Shown: positions 55,027 to 64,000 of the stretch, piece after piece
Position numbering within the stretch: the stretch's first letter is position 1
Layout of the letters: every line of letters starts with the position of its first letter
Origin: Paludibacterium sp. B53371
GTDB lineage: Bacteria > Pseudomonadota > Gammaproteobacteria > Burkholderiales > Chromobacteriaceae
Direction of reading: 5' to 3'
DNA: 64,000 nt
NCBI RefSeq assembly: GCF_018802765.1
Contig: NZ_CP069163.1
Span: 2,056,311 to 2,120,310 of the forward strand
Program-made: the position numbers and the translations under genes
Notes under the pieces: generated by a model
What the model was told of the DNA's origin: nothing
Seen by the model: the letters and a program-made list of their open reading frames with translations, nothing else
The model's database searches: none

Positions 55027-55793
55027 TCTTGTGGCACCCCCAGGTAGGCTTCGATCACTTTCGGGTTCTTGCGTACCTCTTCGGGCACCCCTTCAGCGAT
55101 GCGCTTGCCATAGTCGAGCACGGCGATGCGATCGCACAGGCCCATCACCAGTTTGACATCGTGCTCGATCAGCAGGATGGTGACGCCGCCGTCACGGATC
55201 TTGCTCATCAGTTGCTTGAGGTCGTCGGTTTCGCGCGGGTTCATGCCGGCCGCCGGTTCGTCCAGCGCCAGCAACTTGGGCTCGGTCGCCAGAGCGCGGG
55301 CGATTTCCAGCCGGCGCTGGTGGCCGTAGGACAGGTTGCGTGCCCGTTCTTCGGCCACATCGGCGATACCGACATACTCAAGCAGCTCCCAGGCCTTTTC
55401 ACGAATGGCGGCTTCTTCGGCCCGGGTGCGCGGATCACGCAGCACCGCGCCCAGCGCACCGGCACGGCTCTTGATATGGCGGCCCACCATGACGTTTTCC
55501 AGTGCGGTCATTTCGGCAAACAGCCGGATGTTCTGGAAGGTACGGGCAATACCGGCTGCTACCACTTTGTGCGGCTTGGCGCGGAACAGGTCATGGCCGT
55601 CGAAGTCGAACTTGCCTTCGTCGGGCATGTACAGGCCGGTCAGTACGTTGAACAGTGTGGTCTTGCCGGCGCCGTTCGGGCCAATCAGGCCGTAGATCGC
55701 ACCGCGAGGAATTTCCAGGCTGACGCCGGACAGGGCGTGCAGACCACCGAATCGTTTGTTGATGCCTTCAATTTTCAGCAAAGCTTCTGCCAT
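55023..55793 (-). CDS. livG: Branched-chain amino acid ABC transporter ATPase LivG
   Basis: 256 residues. Walker A GPNGAGKTTLFN near residues 37-48, the LivG insertion TFQNIRLFAEMTALENVMVGRHIKSR, signature LSYGHQRRLEIARAL, and LLALDEPAAGMNPRET. It pairs with LivF under the LivHM permease. It lies between livM (3 bp gap) and livF (4 bp overlap), the standard operon order. Confidence 0.95.
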   Translation of the reverse strand: MAEALLKIEGINKRFGGLHALSGVSLEIPRGAIYGLIGPNGAGKTTLFNVLTGLYMPDEGKFDFDGHDLFRAKPHKVVAAGIARTFQNIRLFAEMTALENVMVGRHIKSRAGALGAVLRDPRTRAEEAAIREKAWELLEYVGIADVAEERARNLSYGHQRRLEIARALATEPKLLALDEPAAGMNPRETDDLKQLMSKIRDGGVTILLIEHDVKLVMGLCDRIAVLDYGKRIAEGVPEEVRKNPKVIEAYLGVPQE

Positions 55794-55796
55794 GAT

Positions 55797-56879
55797 TTAC
55801 CCCTTCTGTACCCTGGCCTTGGCCTTGGCATCGGAAAACTCGAGTGCGCGGCGCTTGGAAGGCCACATCCCGGCCGGACGTACCAGCATCATCACCACCA
55901 GTGCCAGACCAAACAGCAATTGGCGGGCATTTTCCGGATCGACGATCATGCGTCCGAAGGTATTCATTTGCAGCGGTCCGATGGTATCGCGCAGGATTTC
56001 CGGCGCGATGGTCAGCACCACGGCCCCCAGTACCACGCCCGGGATATGCCCCATGCCGCCCAGCACCACCATGGCCAGAATCATGATCGATTCCATCAGG
56101 CCGAAGGATTCGGGCGAAATGAAGCCCTGGAACGAGGCAAACAGGCCGCCGGCGATACCGCCGGACAAGGCGCCGAGGGCAAAGGCCAGCAGCTTGATGT
56201 TGCGGATGTTGATACCCATCGCGGCGGCGGCCACGTCGTCCTCTCGCAGGGCGACCCAGGCACGACCGATGCGCGAGTGCTGCAGGCGGGTGGCCATGAT
56301 GACCACGGCGACCGACAGGAACAGGAACAGATAGTAGTGCAGGTAAACCACCGGGAAGGACAGGCCGCCGATTTCCAGGGTCTTGCCCAGGGTGAAGCCG
56401 CCAAGATGGATCGGGTCAATCAGGTTCACGCCTTGCGGGCCATTGGTGATATTGATCGGCTGGTTGAGGTTATTCATGAAGATACGAATGATCTCACCGA
56501 AGCCGAGGGTCACGATGGCCAGGTAGTCACCCTTGAGGCGCAGCACCGGGGTGCCGAGCATCAGGCCGAAGCAGGCGGCAAACACCGCGCCCAGCGGGAT
56601 GGTGACATAGAACGGCCAGTGCAGGCCGAACTGCGGCGAGCTCATCAGACCATAGCTGTAGGCGCCGACGGCATAGAAGGCGATGTAGCCCATGTCGAGC
56701 AGGCCGGCAAAGCCCACCACAATGTTCAGGCCGAGGGCCAGCATGATGTACAGCAGGGCGAAGTCGACGATGCGCACCCAGGAGTTGCCGAGGAAGCCGC
56801 CGACCACGAAGGGCAACACGGCCAGCACGATGGCACTGGCGATGTAGATACCCAGCTTGTTGCGAATGGTGTTGTTCAT
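55797..56879 (-). CDS. livM: Branched-chain amino acid ABC permease LivM
   Basis: 360 residues with nine or so membrane segments. The family pattern is visible in ALGLNIVVGFAGLLDMGYIAFYAVGAYSYGL and in the later GRAWVALREDDVAAAAMGINIRNIKLLAFALGALSGGIAGG (EAA-like loop region). The ATG at 56879 has an AGGAG site; the longer frame to 56918 is not supported. It is one of two membrane subunits. Confidence 0.94.
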   Translation of the reverse strand: MNNTIRNKLGIYIASAIVLAVLPFVVGGFLGNSWVRIVDFALLYIMLALGLNIVVGFAGLLDMGYIAFYAVGAYSYGLMSSPQFGLHWPFYVTIPLGAVFAACFGLMLGTPVLRLKGDYLAIVTLGFGEIIRIFMNNLNQPINITNGPQGVNLIDPIHLGGFTLGKTLEIGGLSFPVVYLHYYLFLFLSVAVVIMATRLQHSRIGRAWVALREDDVAAAAMGINIRNIKLLAFALGALSGGIAGGLFASFQGFISPESFGLMESIMILAMVVLGGMGHIPGVVLGAVVLTIAPEILRDTIGPLQMNTFGRMIVDPENARQLLFGLALVVMMLVRPAGMWPSKRRALEFSDAKAKARVQKG

Positions 56880-56892
56880 GGTGTTCTCCTGA

Positions 56893-57822
56893 TCAGGCGC
56901 GATCGGCCAGTTTTTCACCCAGCAGGCCGGATGGACGGAAGATCAGTACCAGGATCAGGACGACGAAGGCGAAGACGTCCTGGTAGTTACTGCCCATGAA
57001 GCCACCGGTCAGGTCGCCGATATAGCCAGCCCCCAGGCTTTCGATGATGCCGAGCAAAATCCCGCCCAGTACCGCCCCGCCCAGGTTGCCGATGCCGCCC
57101 AGCACCGCTGCGGTAAAGGCCTTCATACCGATCATGTAGCCCATGTAGTAGTGAGCCTGATCGTAGTTGGTGGCAACCATCACACCGGCCACGGCGCCGA
57201 GGCCGGAGCCGATGACGAAGGTGGCGGAGATGATGCTGTTGACGTTGACGCCCATCAGGCCGGCCACAGCCGGGTTCTGGCTGGTGGCGCGCATGGCGCG
57301 GCCAAGCTTGGTTTTCTCGACCATGAGCAGCAGACCGACCATGATCGCCAGGCACAGGGCGATGATCACGATCTGCAACTTGGTGATGCTGGCGCCGAAG
57401 ATGGAGATGACGTCATGGTTGAGGATGGGCGGGAACGGAATGTAGTTGCGCCCCCAGATCAGGATGGCCACCTGCTGCAAGCAGATAGACAGGCCGATGG
57501 CGGTGATCAGCGGCGCCAGTCTCGGCGCGCCCCGCAGCGGCCGGTAGGCAATCCGTTCGATGGTGAAGCCGATCAGCATACAAGCAGGAATGGCGATCAG
57601 GAGACCGATGATCACCAGAATCGGTCCCGGCAGATTGATGCCGGCGCCGACCAGTGTGCTGATGACGGTGATGGTCACCATGGCGCCGAACATCACCACT
57701 TCGCCGTGGGCGAAGTTGATCAGGCCCATGATCCCGTACACCATGGTGTAGCCGAGGGCAATGAGGGCGTAAATGCTGCCCAGCACCAGCCCGTTGAGGA
57801 TCTGCTGCAGAAAAATGTCCAC
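56893..57822 (-). CDS. livH: Branched-chain amino acid ABC permease LivH
   Basis: 309 residues, LivH-like: MDIFLQQILNGLVLGSIYALIALGYTMVYGIMGLINFAHGEVVMFGA at the start, and GRAMRATSQNPAVAGLMGVNVNSIISATF in the coupling loop. First gene of livHMGF. No periplasmic binding protein (LivJ/K) gene lies next to it, which is usual only in some genomes. A GGAGA-type site precedes the ATG. Upstream is a long AT-rich gap. Confidence 0.95.
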   Translation of the reverse strand: MDIFLQQILNGLVLGSIYALIALGYTMVYGIMGLINFAHGEVVMFGAMVTITVISTLVGAGINLPGPILVIIGLLIAIPACMLIGFTIERIAYRPLRGAPRLAPLITAIGLSICLQQVAILIWGRNYIPFPPILNHDVISIFGASITKLQIVIIALCLAIMVGLLLMVEKTKLGRAMRATSQNPAVAGLMGVNVNSIISATFVIGSGLGAVAGVMVATNYDQAHYYMGYMIGMKAFTAAVLGGIGNLGGAVLGGILLGIIESLGAGYIGDLTGGFMGSNYQDVFAFVVLILVLIFRPSGLLGEKLADRA

Positions 57823-58440
57823 GAGGGAAATCTCCTTGTTCTATTTATCCCGGCGGCAGACAGTGTTGTGCACCGTCCTCCGTGTCGGTCTTCCATGTCC
57901 TGCAGGGTGGTTTTTTTCCCGTTACCTTGCCCCGCCATCCATGCAATCCGACACTGGCACCGCATGCTGTCGTTTATTGTGTTCTGTCCGACAGTCGTTC
58001 GGATTATGCTTGCGCGCTCAATAAACTGTCAATCTTAACAATTGGTTAAATGGCACATTTTTCGAAACTATTTTTGATTTTTGCATGTCTTTGAATTTAT
58101 TGGATTTTTACCGCACAAAACACCCACATCGCCAGATGTTTTGTATATCAGAAACCATTGATATGAAGACATTTTAAGGGGGCAAAATATCCGCCATTTT
58201 GTTGGAAATGGAATAATTCACCCTGTCTGTCACGCCATTTGGTGCAATCATTGTTCGCAAACGAAAATCCGCCAGAGAACAGATCGGTACAAGATTCGCT
58301 TGTATACAAAATACAAGTACACAAAACAAAAGGCCGCACCAAGGTGCGGCCTGCAGATGGAATATTCATGCCTGGAGCATGTCAGCCAGCCATGACGCAG
58401 TTATTGCCATGCATCATGTCATCGGGATGTCTCTCAGACA
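57823..58440. other. Long AT-rich intergenic region upstream of livH
   Basis: 618 bp. The part from 58020 to 58330 is much more A/T-rich than the flanks and should hold the livH promoter. A palindrome TTGTATACAA lies at 58300-58309, close to a GntR-type site. The only open frame here (58148-58369, minus) has no ribosome site and no domain and overlaps a terminator; I do not call it. The terminator of the ast operon lies at 58332-58351. Confidence 0.6.
58332..58351 (-). terminator. Rho-independent terminator of the ast genes
   Basis: Nine-bp stem GGCCGCACC/GGTGCGGCC, followed on the minus strand by TTTTGTTTTGTG, 90 bp after the aruG stop. It closes the operon without the usual astB, astD and astE. 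Confidence 0.85.
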
Positions 58441-59478
58441 TCAACCCGGGGTTTGTGCGCGCGGCGAGAGGCTGACGCAGCGCACTTTGCCCCCCTCCTC
58501 CAGGCCCAGTGCGTCGTACTGCACCGCACTGAGCGATACACTGGCTGCGGCGGCATCGCCATAGACCAGGATCGCCCGGAAGCCGGCAAAGTCGGTATTG
58601 CACACCAACAACCGTTCCCCTTGCTCAACGGCCTGTTCGACCAGATTCACCGACCTCAGCTGGCTGTCGCGCACGGCGCGGATCTCCCGACGATAGGCCT
58701 GTACGGTCGGGCCACCATCAAAGATGTCGACATAGCCCTCGCAGCGGAAGCCTTCAGCACGCAGCATTTCCAGCGCCGGCCGGGTATCAGCATGAGGCTG
58801 GCGGATCACCGCCTGGGCCGCATCGGGCAGCATCTCGATATAGATCGGGTGCTTGGGCATCAACTCGGCGACAAAGGTCTTTTCACCCAGGCCGGTGAGG
58901 TAATCGGCATGCGAGAAGTCCATCGAGAAGAAGTGGCGCCCCAGTCCCTCCCAGAATGGCGAAGAGCCCCTGGCATCGGAAACGCCGCGCAGCTCGGCCA
59001 CCACCACGTCGCTGAACAGGTCGGGGAACTGCGCCATGAACAGCAGGCGACTTTTGGACAGCAGGGAACCATTGCGGTTGGCGCGGTACTCCGGATGCAT
59101 GAACAGGCTGCACAACTCGGAAAAGCCGGTATGGTCGTTGGACAGAAACAGCGCATCGTGGCGCTTGTAGACCCCGAGCTCTTCCGAGGCGTGCACCACG
59201 GTACCGATACGGTAGTTGTACCAGGGCGTCTTGAGACCGACGGCGGCTTCCAGGGCGCAAGTGCCGGCAATGGTCCCGCGCACCGTATCTTCCAGCACGA
59301 AGATATAGCCCTGCTCGACCTGGGGCAGTTCTCCGGCGAAGGATTTGACCGAGCGCTCAATGCGCTCGGCCAGGCAATGCTCGTCGGCCGGCAGCGAAGT
59401 CATGCCCACACCGGCCTCTTTGGCCAGGGCCATGAAGCGATCCAGATCGCCGCGTGCGATAGGTCGGATGATCATCAT
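58441..59478 (-). CDS. aruG: Arginine N-succinyltransferase, beta subunit
   Basis: 345 residues of the AstA family: IRPIARGDLDRFMALAKEAGVGMTSLPAD at the start, FVLEDTVRGTIAGTCALEAAVG, FSELCSLFMHPEYRANRNGSLLSKSRLLFMAQFP and FVAELMPKHPIYIEMLP. It adds succinate from succinyl-CoA to arginine, the first step of the AST route. Two tandem AstA genes here match the heterodimeric AruF/AruG of Pseudomonas; I assign AruG to this one by order. It is 61 bp after aruF. Confidence 0.9.
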   Translation of the reverse strand: MMIIRPIARGDLDRFMALAKEAGVGMTSLPADEHCLAERIERSVKSFAGELPQVEQGYIFVLEDTVRGTIAGTCALEAAVGLKTPWYNYRIGTVVHASEELGVYKRHDALFLSNDHTGFSELCSLFMHPEYRANRNGSLLSKSRLLFMAQFPDLFSDVVVAELRGVSDARGSSPFWEGLGRHFFSMDFSHADYLTGLGEKTFVAELMPKHPIYIEMLPDAAQAVIRQPHADTRPALEMLRAEGFRCEGYVDIFDGGPTVQAYRREIRAVRDSQLRSVNLVEQAVEQGERLLVCNTDFAGFRAILVYGDAAAASVSLSAVQYDALGLEEGGKVRCVSLSPRAQTPG

Positions 59479-59539
59479 GATTGTCTATTCCCGATTTGGC
59501 TTTGGCGGGCCCGCCCTGTCTGCGCAGGCCCGACCGGTT

Positions 59540-60559
59540 TCACCCCAGTTGCAACTCGGCGACGCGGACCCAGGTCCCGGCGCTCACGCCCAGTGCCTCG
59601 ATGGCATCGGCCTCCAGCTGCACCACGCCGTCCGCCAGCACGCTGGGCGCCAGTGCCGCCACATAATTGGCGCAACGCTCGTTGCTGACCAGGCGCACCT
59701 TGGCACCTGCCGGCTGGCTGCCGACCTGCTCGATGCGATACAGCCGTGAGTGCTGCAGGGTGTGCAGGCGGTCAATTTCGGCGGTCAGGACAGCACCGCC
59801 GTCGAAGATATCGATGTACTGATCCATTTCGAAGCCCTCGCGCGACAGGATCTGGCAGGTGCGCTCGGAGCGGGGATGAACCTGGCTGATGGCATCCTGT
59901 GCATCGTCGGGCAACAAGGGGACATAGATCGGGTAGTTAGGCATCAGCTCGGCAATAAAAGACTTGCTGTGGCTGATGAAGGCCTGTTCGACCTGGGGGA
60001 AATCCATGTCGAAGAAAATGCGACCGATGGCATTCCAGAACGGCGACTGACCGGCCTCGTCATGCAAGCCCTGCATCTCGGCAATGATGCGTTTGCCAAA
60101 TCGCAGGCGCTGGCCGGCAACGAACATCAGCCGGGCACGCGACAGCAGCTCGGCGCCCAGCTGATTGAACTGCGGATCAACGTGGAAGCCGCACAGCTGC
60201 ACCATGCCGGTCAGATCGTGACACAGATTGAGCACATGCACGCGGTTATGCACGCGCAAGGTTCTGGAGGCATGCACGAAGATCTCGTTGCGGTAGCTGT
60301 AGAAAGGCTCATCAAAGCCCGCCGCCGAAGCCAGGGCGGCGGTACCGACGACCTGGCCATCGTTCTCCAGCACAAAGGCGTAGTACTCGTAGCCGGCGCC
60401 GGCAGTGGCCTCGTGCTCGAAGGACGAGACCGAGCGCTGAATACGATCAAACAGCCGATCGCGGTCGGCCGGCAAGCTGGTCACGCCGATACCACTGTCG
60501 TAGGCCAGACGTTCAATGACCGGCAAATCCGCGATGCGGACAGGTCGGACGGTCAGCAT
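59540..60559 (-). CDS. aruF: Arginine N-succinyltransferase, alpha subunit
   Basis: 339 residues, an AstA paralogue of the next gene: VRPVRIADLPVIERLAYDSGIGVTSLPADRDRLF at the start, FVLENDGQVVGTAALASAAG, MVQLCGFHVDPQFNQLGAELLSRARLMFVAGQ and FIAELMPNYPIYVPLLPDDAQ. In Pseudomonas the F and G subunits form one enzyme acting on arginine and ornithine. Which copy is alpha or beta is assigned by gene order only. It follows the aminotransferase gene by 95 bp. Confidence 0.88.
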   Translation of the reverse strand: MLTVRPVRIADLPVIERLAYDSGIGVTSLPADRDRLFDRIQRSVSSFEHEATAGAGYEYYAFVLENDGQVVGTAALASAAGFDEPFYSYRNEIFVHASRTLRVHNRVHVLNLCHDLTGMVQLCGFHVDPQFNQLGAELLSRARLMFVAGQRLRFGKRIIAEMQGLHDEAGQSPFWNAIGRIFFDMDFPQVEQAFISHSKSFIAELMPNYPIYVPLLPDDAQDAISQVHPRSERTCQILSREGFEMDQYIDIFDGGAVLTAEIDRLHTLQHSRLYRIEQVGSQPAGAKVRLVSNERCANYVAALAPSVLADGVVQLEADAIEALGVSAGTWVRVAELQLG

Positions 60560-60654
60560 GGTGTCACTCCCGTTACGTTCTGGCAGCGGACTCGCGTCCG
60601 CGCCAGGATTGGACCCAGTTCAAAGTCGATATGCCATGCCCGCCGGGCGGGCAC

Positions 60655-61863
<1,209 letters not shown>

Positions 61864-61999
61864 TCATCCTTTATGGCTAAAGTCAGTCAGGGAGAAGATG
61901 GCATGCAGACGGAATGAGCGCCTGCAGCCACTCATTTTAACCCCGATGCAGGAAAAAAGGCCGCTCGCGAGAGGATTTTTCCGGAGAGCAGCAAACAGA

Positions 62000-62054
62000 A
62001 GGGGGCCCGGTCTTTCATTGTGCTTGCCATGCACAATGAAAGACCGGGCCCCCT
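62000..62054. repeat. Long palindrome at the end of the autotransporter gene, copy 3
   Basis: A 24-bp perfect inverted repeat (62000-62023 and 62031-62054) with a 7-base loop. It shares the GG-N-CxxGGTCTT layout but not the exact core of the copies at 14021 and 33403. It lies 15 bp after the autotransporter stop and before the divergent side of astC, so it likely ends the former's transcript (the minus side is followed by TTCTGTTTG). Confidence 0.75.
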
Positions 62055-62068
62055 GGATGACGACTTGA

Positions 62069-64000
62069 TCAGAACTGGTGAGTCATGCCGAAGCGCACGC
62101 CATTGACGGCATTGCCATAGGCCTGTTGCCCCCAGAAGGTCTGGGCCTGCAGGCGGGTGGCCTTGTCCATGCTGTAATTCACCGTCAGCTCGCTGTGCAG
62201 ACGAGTGCGCTTGGCATCGTCGGCGTTGCTCTGGTAACGGCCCAGCACATCGATATCAGCAGCAAACTGGCTGTCGGCACGATTCAGGTCATGGTCCACG
62301 CCAAGGTTGGTGCTCAGGCTCCACTTGTCGCCGAACGGATGCTCGGTGCGCAGGCCGAGGACGGCAGCCGTCGCTCGACGCTGGAAGGCGTCGTAGCCGG
62401 CGAGGAATTCACCGCCGCTGGCTTCGTCATAGGCCGAACGCTCGATCGAGGTGTATTGCAGACCACCGTAGGGGGCCAGCGAGCCGGCGCCATGGCGCAG
62501 GCGATAGCTGGCCAGCAGGCTGGCGGCCTTGCCGGTCAGGCGGGCGCTGCCGGTGCCGGCTTCGGTGTTCTCCGCCAGATCACGGGTCATGTCCAGATCC
62601 AGACGGCTCCAGGCGAGCGCCATACGGGCCGAGAAGCCTTCGCCATCACGCTGTTGCTGGAAGTTGGCATAGGCACCAAGGGACGGGATGGTATTGCCGT
62701 GGGTCTGGTACTGACCCGGCAGCGTTTGCTGCAGGCTGCTGTCGACGCTCATGCCCAGCTGCCACTGACTGTCGAGACGGTAGCCCAGCGTCGCCAGACC
62801 ATCGCTCACCTGCTCGCCATTGCCCCCACGGTAGCCGCCCTGGATGCCCAGGCACAGCTGGCCGATCACTTCACTGCCACAACCACTGCCCAGCAAGCCG
62901 TCCAGCTGGCTGGCCGCGGTATCGAGCAGCACTTGCTGGCGCTGGGCGCTGGTGCCCATGGCGCTCAGGGTGTTGTCGACGTCGATCATGTGGCCGCCAC
63001 CCGAGGATGGATCGGTAGCCGATGCCTTCCAGACGAACATGTGGCTGTCGCCACCGGCGGTGGTGGAGGTGCCGCTGACGATACGACCATCATCCGACAC
63101 CGCGAGCGCGGTAGACGTATCGCCACCCAGGGTGCCCAGGTCGTTCATGGTCGCGCCGTCAACCGAGCGGAAGGCATGAACCGTACCGGCGCCAGTATCA
63201 CTGTAGCCGACGACGGTGCTGCCATCGTGCGAGATCGCTGTGGCTTCAGAGTTGGTGCCACCCAGGGTACCCAGATCCTGCATCAGCAGGGTGCTGTCAT
63301 AGCGATAGGCGTGCTTGCTGCCATCAGCCATCTCGGAGGTGCCGGTCATCTGGTTGCCCGTTCCGGACATGCCGACGAAGGTGACGTTATCGCCGCCCAG
63401 GGTGCCGATATCTTCCATCGGACCAGAGCCATCTATCCTGAAGACATGGTTATTACCAAATGCATCGTCAGATTCGCCGGCAATAACGTAGTTACCGCTA
63501 AAGCCATCCGAGACCGCCATGGCGGTCGAGTTGGTTCCACCCAGCGTCCCCAGATCACGCCATGCGCCGTAGCTGGTAGGACTGTTAGGGATGGCCACGG
63601 TAGCGTGCGTGGCAGAGGAGGCAACGGTGGCATCACCGACAATCATATTGCCATCCGCCGCTACGGCATTGACGTGCGAGGCCCCGCCCGCCACCAGCGT
63701 GCCCATATCCTGAACCGGGGCGCCATTGACCGAATAGAAACCATGCACGGTATCGCCAGGAATGTAGCCCGACCCGACGACGACAGCACCCGTCTTCGAG
63801 ATACCGCTGACCATCATGGTACTGCCGAATGAACCGAGATCCTCGAAAGCACCGGTGGTGGTATTCACCCGGAAGGCCTTCTCGCGGGCGACGGCATCCA
63901 GCCCGGAACCAGCGGCATAGTGTCCGTCATCCGAGAGCACCACATCGGTGACCAGCCCCATGCCGAGCGAGCCAAGATTGCGTACGCCCGTGTCGGCGGT
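62069..64000 (-). CDS. Autotransporter with HAF repeats (5' end outside window)
   Basis: The frame is open to the last base; the signal peptide is not in view. At least 644 residues. The passenger is made of HAF-type beta repeats, each with a DLGTLGGxxSxAxAVSxDGxxVxG pattern (DLGSFG, DIGTLGG, DLGTLGG and so on), about seven in view. The C-terminal ~280 residues form an autotransporter beta-barrel: GGLQYTSIERSAYDEASGGEF, LGLRTEHPFGDKWSL, and the final strand GVRFGMTHQF with a terminal Phe. The passenger is exported to the cell surface; its ligand or activity is unknown. Confidence 0.9.
   Translation of the reverse strand, partial: TADTGVRNLGSLGMGLVTDVVLSDDGHYAAGSGLDAVAREKAFRVNTTTGAFEDLGSFGSTMMVSGISKTGAVVVGSGYIPGDTVHGFYSVNGAPVQDMGTLVAGGASHVNAVAADGNMIVGDATVASSATHATVAIPNSPTSYGAWRDLGTLGGTNSTAMAVSDGFSGNYVIAGESDDAFGNNHVFRIDGSGPMEDIGTLGGDNVTFVGMSGTGNQMTGTSEMADGSKHAYRYDSTLLMQDLGTLGGTNSEATAISHDGSTVVGYSDTGAGTVHAFRSVDGATMNDLGTLGGDTSTALAVSDDGRIVSGTSTTAGGDSHMFVWKASATDPSSGGGHMIDVDNTLSAMGTSAQRQQVLLDTAASQLDGLLGSGCGSEVIGQLCLGIQGGYRGGNGEQVSDGLATLGYRLDSQWQLGMSVDSSLQQTLPGQYQTHGNTIPSLGAYANFQQQRDGEGFSARMALAWSRLDLDMTRDLAENTEAGTGSARLTGKAASLLASYRLRHGAGSLAPYGGLQYTSIERSAYDEASGGEFLAGYDAFQRRATAAVLGLRTEHPFGDKWSLSTNLGVDHDLNRADSQFAADIDVLGRYQSNADDAKRTRLHSELTVNYSMDKATRLQAQTFWGQQAYGNAVNGVRFGMTHQF

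Noticed and set aside
55029-56999. 656-codon plus-strand ORF across livG and livM
   Set aside because: It spans two real genes antisense and is rich in His/Gln/Asp from complementary codons.
58148-58369. 73-codon minus-strand ORF in the livH upstream region
   Set aside because: Overlaps the ast terminator, lies in AT-rich regulatory DNA and has no ribosome site or domain.
62078-63832. 584-codon plus-strand ORF antisense to the autotransporter
   Set aside because: Shadow of the HAF repeats and barrel, with no independent support.

Overview
The window is about 64 kb of a high-GC proteobacterial chromosome. The gene content fits a betaproteobacterium, possibly a Neisseriales/Chromobacteriaceae relative: two-subunit arginine succinyltransferase, fused TrpE(G), KirBac channel, RluA/DinB/PaiB stress genes and several chemoreceptors. 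The genus is inference from gene content; no rRNA, tRNA, insertion sequence, prophage or CRISPR array was seen. Both window edges cut genes: a PhoH-family ATPase at the left and a HAF-repeat autotransporter at the right.

Layout. 1-1286: end of phoH and an overlapping alpha/beta hydrolase. 1258-9495 (minus): a nine-gene class 5 (CS1/CFA/cable-type) alternative chaperone-usher pilus operon with two leading pilins, usher, chaperone, tip adhesin and four trailing pilin-like subunits. 9882-11041: a ToxR-like membrane regulator and an overlapping ToxS-like partner, divergent from the pilus operon. 11105-26376: mostly housekeeping genes (valS, SDR, TerC, BASS transporter, xseB-ispA-dxs isoprenoid block, MgtC/DUF4010, AI-2E family permease, dsbD, hydrolase, GNAT, slyD). 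26678-31892: a thiolase divergent from a five-step acyl-CoA/branched-chain catabolic operon, with a MerR-type operator candidate between them. 31972-42814: YgjP-like protease, RluA synthase, LysR regulators, DinB, OsmC, PaiB, a chemoreceptor, and a small redox cluster (CMD, cupin, quinone reductase, SDR). 43069-44615: a small unexplained cassette of a 50-codon ORF, structured leader, coiled-coil membrane protein and antitoxin-like HTH protein. 44771-49613: KirBac channel, chemoreceptor and tandem HD-GYP protein, the last flanked by expanded repeat arrays. 50370-57822 (minus): trpE(G) with its attenuator, a CinA-like protein, an ElyC/YdcF protein and livFGMH. 58441-61860 (minus): astC-aruF-aruG. 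62069-64000: autotransporter.

The most notable regulatory finding is a complete tryptophan attenuator before trpE(G): a 14-codon leader peptide with three consecutive Trp codons, mutually exclusive hairpins, and a promoter whose predicted start falls at the leader AUG. That matches the leaderless trpL arrangement known from rhizobia. The most notable structural finding is a set of REP-like palindromes expanded into facing tandem arrays (15-bp units against complementary 13-bp units) on both sides of the HD-GYP gene; the array reaches into the stop codons of neighbouring genes. A second family of very long perfect palindromes sits at three gene ends.
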